Source: an uncultured Lachnospiraceae bacterium
Lineage (GTDB): Bacteria; Bacillota; Clostridia; Lachnospirales; Lachnospiraceae
Direction: 5' to 3'
NCBI GenBank assembly: GCA_910586705.1
Contig: CAJUJK010000001.1
Coordinates: forward strand, 260,673-324,672
Length of the DNA: 64,000 bases
Within the stretch, counting starts at the first letter, position 1. Every line of letters begins with the position of its first letter. Below are positions 59,975-64,000 of the stretch, piece by piece. A model generated the notes under the pieces. That model did not search any database, was not told the DNA's origin, and saw nothing but the letters and a program-made list of their open reading frames with translations. The position numbers and the translations under genes are program-made.

Positions 59975-62900
59975 ATGCCACGCAGAACAGATATTCACAA
60001 GGTACTAATCATCGGCTCGGGACCGATCATCATTGGACAGGCCTGCGAGTTTGACTATTCGGGGACACAGGCGTGTAAGGCGCTTAAGAAGCTGGGATAT
60101 GAGATTGTGCTGGTCAATTCCAATCCGGCGACGATTATGACGGACCCGGAGACAGCGGATGTGACTTATATTGAGCCACTGAATGTAGAACGGCTGGAGC
60201 AGATCATTGCAAAGGAGCGTCCCGACGCCCTGCTTCCCAATCTGGGAGGGCAGTCCGGGCTTAATCTTTGCGCGGAGCTGAACAAGGCGGGTATTTTAGA
60301 AAAGTATAACGTGCAGGTGATCGGCGTGCAGGTGGACGCCATCGAGCGCGGCGAGGACCGCATTGAATTTAAAAAGACCATGAACAAGCTGGGCATTGAG
60401 ATGGCGCGCAGCGAGGTGGCATACTCTGTGGACGAGGCGCTTTCCATTGCGGAAAAGCTCGGCTATCCCGTGGTGCTGCGTCCTGCCTACACCATGGGCG
60501 GCGCGGGAGGCGGTCTTGTCTACAATAAGGACGAGCTGAAGGTGGTGTGCGCCAGAGGATTGCAGGCAAGCCTTGTGGGGCAGGTGCTTGTGGAGGAGTC
60601 CATTCTGGGCTGGGAAGAGCTGGAGCTTGAGGTGGTCCGGGATGCGGACAACAATATCATCACCGTCTGCTTCATTGAAAATATAGATCCGCTGGGAGTT
60701 CACACGGGAGACTCTTTCTGCTCCGCACCCATGCTGACGATCTCTGAGGAGTGTCAGAAGCGTTTACAGGAGCAGGCATATAAAATTGTGGAATCGGTGC
60801 AGGTAATCGGCGGTACGAATGTGCAGTTTGCCCATGATCCCGTATCGGACCGGATTATCGTCATTGAGATCAATCCCCGTACTTCCCGCTCTTCCGCACT
60901 GGCAAGCAAGGCGACGGGCTTCCCGATCGCCCTTGTGTCTTCCATGCTGGCGGCGGGACTTACGTTGAAGGACATTCCCTGCGGAAAATATGGAACGTTA
61001 GACAAATATGTGCCGGACGGCGACTATGTGGTGATTAAGTTTGCACGCTGGGCTTTTGAGAAGTTCAAGGGCGTGGAGGACAAGCTGGGCACCCAGATGC
61101 GCGCCGTGGGCGAGGTTATGAGCATCGGCAAAACGTATAAGGAGGCGTTCCAGAAGGCGATCCGTTCTCTGGAGACGGGACGTTACGGTCTGGGGCACGC
61201 GAAGGATTTTGACACGCTGCAGAAAGAAGAACTGCTCAGACGGCTGAATACGCCTTCCAGTGAGCGCCATTTCCTCATGTATGAGGCGCTCCGCAAAGGC
61301 GCCACGGTGGAGGAAATCTTTGAGATCACCAAGGTCAAGGCTTACTTTATTGAGCAGATGAAGGAGCTGGTGGAGGAAGAGGAAGCCATTTTACGGCATA
61401 AGGGGGAGATACTGCCCGATGAAATGCTTGTCACGGCGAAAAAGGACGGCTTTTCCGATAAGTATCTGAGTCAGCTTCTGGAGATTCCCGAGGCGGATAT
61501 CAGAAACCGCCGCCTTGCGCTTGGCGTGGAGGAGACGTGGGAGGGCGTGCATGTCAGCGGAACGGAGAACAGCGCCTACTATTATTCCACCTACAACGCG
61601 CCGGATAAGAACCCGGTGAATGAGGAAAAACAGAAGATTATGATATTGGGCGGCGGTCCCAACCGGATCGGGCAGGGCATCGAGTTTGACTACTGCTGCG
61701 TACATGCGGCGATGGCGCTGAAAAAGCTGGGATTTGAGACGATTATCGTGAACTGCAACCCGGAGACGGTGTCCACCGATTACGACACCTCCGACAAGCT
61801 GTATTTTGAGCCGCTGACTTTGGAGGACGTGCTTAGCATTTACAACAAAGAAAAGCCCCTTGGCGTGATCGCGCAGTTTGGCGGACAGACGCCTCTCAAT
61901 CTGGCGTCTGAGCTGGAGCAGAACGGGGTGCAGATTCTGGGCACCTCCCCCTCGGTCATTGATCTGGCGGAGGACCGCGACCAGTTCCGCGCCATGATGG
62001 AGAAACTGGAGATTCCCATGCCGGAGTCGGGTATGGCGACCACCGTGGAGGAGGCGCTTGGCATTGCGGCGCGGATCGGCTACCCGGTGATGGTGCGCCC
62101 GTCCTATGTGCTGGGCGGCAGAGGCATGGAAGTGGTTTACGACGACGACAGTATGACGGAGTACATGAATGCGGCGGTGGGCGTGACGCCGGATCGCCCG
62201 ATTCTGATCGACCGTTTCTTAAATCACGCGCTGGAGTGCGAGGCGGACGCCATCAGCGACGGCACGCACGCTTTTGTGCCCGCTGTGATGGAACATATCG
62301 AGCTGGCGGGCATCCACTCCGGGGATTCGGCATGTATCATTCCCTCCGTGCACATTCCGGCGGAGAGTGTGGAGACGATCAAGGAGTACACGAGAAAGAT
62401 CGCGGAGGAGATGCATGTCAAGGGTCTGATGAACATGCAGTATGCCATCGAGAACGGCAAGGTGTTCGTGCTGGAGGCGAACCCGAGAGCGTCCCGCACC
62501 GTGCCGCTTGTGTCCAAAGTCTGCAATATCCGCATGGTGCCCCTTGCCACGGATATCATTACCTCGGAGCTTACGGGGCGTCCGTCGCCGGTTCCGGGAT
62601 TAAAAGAACAGGTGATACCGAATTACGGTGTGAAGGAGGCGGTGTTCCCCTTCAACATGTTCCCGGAGGTGGATCCCATTCTGGGACCCGAAATGCGCTC
62701 CACGGGTGAGGTACTTGGACTTTCCCGCTCCTACGGTGAAGCCTTCTTCAAGGCGCAGGAGGCGGTGCAGTCGAAGCTTCCTCTTGCAGGCACGGTGCTG
62801 ATCTCCGTGAACAAGAAGGACAAGGACGAAGTGGTGGAAGTGGCGAAGAGTCTTGCCGAGGACGGCTTCAAGATCGTTGCCACCGAGGGCACGTACAACT

Positions 62901-63199
62901 TGATCACGGCGGCAGGGGTTCTGGCGACAAAGGCAAAGAAGCTCTATGAGGGGCGGCCAAACGTGGGCGACATGATCACCAACGGGGATTTCGACCTGAT
63001 TATCAACTCACCCGTGGGCAAGGACAGCGTACATGACGACAGTTACCTGCGCAAGGCGGCGATCAAGGCGAAAGCGCCTTATATCACCACTGTGGCGGCG
63101 GCGAAGGTGACGGCGGAGGGCATTCATTACCTGAAAACTCACAAGGGCAGCGAGGTGAAGTCCCTGCAGGAACTGCACGGGGAGATACATGACAAATAA
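59975..63199 (+). CDS. carB: Carbamoyl phosphate synthetase large subunit
   Basis: Makes carbamoyl phosphate for pyrimidine and arginine synthesis. 1074 residues; ATG 59975 has ACGGAGG six bases upstream. Two homologous halves each contain an ATP-grasp domain (VLIIGSGPIIIGQACEFDYS and MILGGGPNRIGQGIEFDYCC; RPAYTMGGAGGG and RPSYVLGGRGME), an oligomerisation segment between them, and a C-terminal MGS-like allosteric domain (about 935-1074). No carA is adjacent; it must lie elsewhere or outside the window. Confidence 0.97.
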   Translation: MPRRTDIHKVLIIGSGPIIIGQACEFDYSGTQACKALKKLGYEIVLVNSNPATIMTDPETADVTYIEPLNVERLEQIIAKERPDALLPNLGGQSGLNLCAELNKAGILEKYNVQVIGVQVDAIERGEDRIEFKKTMNKLGIEMARSEVAYSVDEALSIAEKLGYPVVLRPAYTMGGAGGGLVYNKDELKVVCARGLQASLVGQVLVEESILGWEELELEVVRDADNNIITVCFIENIDPLGVHTGDSFCSAPMLTISEECQKRLQEQAYKIVESVQVIGGTNVQFAHDPVSDRIIVIEINPRTSRSSALASKATGFPIALVSSMLAAGLTLKDIPCGKYGTLDKYVPDGDYVVIKFARWAFEKFKGVEDKLGTQMRAVGEVMSIGKTYKEAFQKAIRSLETGRYGLGHAKDFDTLQKEELLRRLNTPSSERHFLMYEALRKGATVEEIFEITKVKAYFIEQMKELVEEEEAILRHKGEILPDEMLVTAKKDGFSDKYLSQLLEIPEADIRNRRLALGVEETWEGVHVSGTENSAYYYSTYNAPDKNPVNEEKQKIMILGGGPNRIGQGIEFDYCCVHAAMALKKLGFETIIVNCNPETVSTDYDTSDKLYFEPLTLEDVLSIYNKEKPLGVIAQFGGQTPLNLASELEQNGVQILGTSPSVIDLAEDRDQFRAMMEKLEIPMPESGMATTVEEALGIAARIGYPVMVRPSYVLGGRGMEVVYDDDSMTEYMNAAVGVTPDRPILIDRFLNHALECEADAISDGTHAFVPAVMEHIELAGIHSGDSACIIPSVHIPAESVETIKEYTRKIAEEMHVKGLMNMQYAIENGKVFVLEANPRASRTVPLVSKVCNIRMVPLATDIITSELTGRPSPVPGLKEQVIPNYGVKEAVFPFNMFPEVDPILGPEMRSTGEVLGLSRSYGEAFFKAQEAVQSKLPLAGTVLISVNKKDKDEVVEVAKSLAEDGFKIVATEGTYNLITAAGVLATKAKKLYEGRPNVGDMITNGDFDLIINSPVGKDSVHDDSYLRKAAIKAKAPYITTVAAAKVTAEGIHYLKTHKGSEVKSLQELHGEIHDK

Positions 63200-63291
63200 T
63201 AATGTGATTTAAGCAATGTGTGAGGGGATGGAGAAAAAAGGAAATTAGATTTGGGTGCGGCGTATGGTTTGCAGCTTCATACCAACAAGAC

Positions 63292-63326
63292 AAAGGGGCG
63301 ACAGCAATGCATGCTGCCGCTCCTTT
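63292..63326 (+). terminator. Terminator of carB
   Basis: AAAGG...CAGCA (63292-63306) pairs with TGCTG...CCTTT (63312-63326) with small internal mismatches. Confidence 0.65.
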
Positions 63327-63376
63327 AAAATTGGGATAAAGTGGTGGAAAAGGTCTGGAAGCAAGAACCGATATAC

Positions 63377-63406
63377 TTGACAAAACATAAACAGATGCAA
63401 TATAAT
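63377..63406 (+). promoter_or_regulatory. Promoter of the XRE regulator
   Basis: TTGACA at 63377-63382 and TATAAT at 63401-63406, spacer 18. Confidence 0.85.
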
Positions 63407-63449
63407 AAGTTTGTAAGCTAACTAACTAATAGAAAGTGAATGTAAAGGC

Positions 63450-63845
63450 GTGGATAATTGCGGTAAAATACTGTCGAAATTGAAAAAAGAAAAATGGAGC
63501 TTCGGTGAGTCTGTGAGATTTATACGTGAGCAGCAAGGGATAAAAATTCGTGAGGTTGCGAGCAAGGTAGGAATGACAGCTACTTATATCAGTGACATTG
63601 AAAGGGGGAATAATCGACCACCCAGAAGACCGCTGATGCAAAACATTCTTACAGCGTTAGAAATACAGGAATTGGAGCTTCAGAACTATTTGTATGATCT
63701 GTCAGCGCGGGAGCGGGGCGAGGTGGCTGAAGATATAGCGGAATATATTATGAGTAATGATGACTTGAGACTGGTAATCCGCATGACACAGAGACAGAAA
63801 ATGAGCGAACGATTCTGGCAGGAATGTATAAACAAGATTCAGTGA
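63450..63845 (+). CDS. XRE-family helix-turn-helix regulator
   Basis: 131 residues starting at GTG 63450 (AAAGG only a few bases upstream). XRE helix-turn-helix at about 18-75: FGESVRFIREQQGIKIREV, VGMTATYISDIERGNNRPP. A short C-terminal helical region (ERGEVAEDIAEYI) probably dimerises. Targets unknown. A consensus promoter lies 44 bases upstream. The remaining 155 bases to the window edge show no gene. Confidence 0.85.
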   Translation: MDNCGKILSKLKKEKWSFGESVRFIREQQGIKIREVASKVGMTATYISDIERGNNRPPRRPLMQNILTALEIQELELQNYLYDLSARERGEVAEDIAEYIMSNDDLRLVIRMTQRQKMSERFWQECINKIQ

Positions 63846-64000
63846 TACGATGTGCAGGCTTAACCTTCCAAAATATAGTGGGAAGTATTAGAATTTTACG
63901 AATATACAGCCAGATGTAGCGGTTGCCGGGAATTAAATGAATGTGATAAAATCCCGAGTTTGACACTTGTGAAATCAAAAAGGGGCTACAAACCCAGTAG

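Overview
The window looks like chromosomal DNA of an anaerobic Gram-positive gut bacterium of the Lachnospiraceae type (Clostridia). The reasons are strong AGGAGG-type ribosome binding sites, TTGACA/TATAAT promoters, an HPr-based sugar PTS, a LytR-CpsA-Psr ligase, a germination-type subtilase, a MATE gene behind an attenuator, and Tn4451/TnpX-type large serine recombinase machinery. The backbone is GC-rich. One block near 47-58 kb is visibly more AT-rich and behaves as foreign DNA. I saw no rRNA, tRNA or CRISPR array.

1-28 kb is a cell-surface polysaccharide and envelope region read on the + strand. It holds six family 2 glycosyltransferases (two of them probably tandem two-domain enzymes), a phosphoglucomutase, a MoxR ATPase coupled to a fused DUF58-transglutaminase membrane protein, a polyprenyl-phosphate sugar-1-phosphate transferase, a LytR-CpsA-Psr ligase and GlmS. 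These are the parts needed to make, assemble and attach a surface glycan. Envelope quality-control genes follow: an HtrA protease, a ClpX-type unfoldase and a subtilase. Next comes a run of a BMP lipoprotein, a DUF5722 lipoprotein, a glycosyltransferase and a signal peptidase II.

28-38 kb is mixed: a lone carbamate kinase, a PAS/degenerate-GGDEF/EAL phosphodiesterase behind a perfect promoter and a structured leader, and a LacI regulator divergent from a xylulokinase - DUF4867 - fucose/arabinose-isomerase operon. The long spacers of that operon carry hairpins and 61-bp tandem repeats. A FliD-like protein with an internal duplication follows. 38-46 kb is a PTS block: IIA, enzyme I, HPr (without Ser46) and an IICB permease, then an RpiR regulator, a beta-glucoside IIBCA gene broken by a small deletion, and a GH1 phospho-beta-glucosidase.

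The main discovery is at 46.8-58.5 kb. A roughly 11.7-kb mobile element splits a polysaccharide deacetylase gene. The 5' part ends at 46815 and the 3' part resumes at 58506. The two halves rejoin exactly in frame across a shared TGGGG, and the element ends carry a perfect 14-bp inverted repeat. The element encodes a large serine recombinase preceded by a tiny overlapping gene. A third copy of the end sequence lies inside it, and a doubly deleted relic of a second recombinase locus lies at its left edge, so two related elements appear stacked at one site. Cargo is a NimA-like flavoprotein, a MATE pump behind a candidate guanidine-IV (mepA-type) riboswitch, a Na/phosphate symporter with its own PhoB/PhoR-like pair and upstream 11-bp-phased Pho-box-like repeats, an HD hydrolase, a shortened P-loop kinase, a methyltransferase and several gene relics.

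59-64 kb returns to housekeeping: a dCTP deaminase bracketed by two identical 42-bp terminators, the large subunit of carbamoyl phosphate synthetase, and a small XRE regulator.
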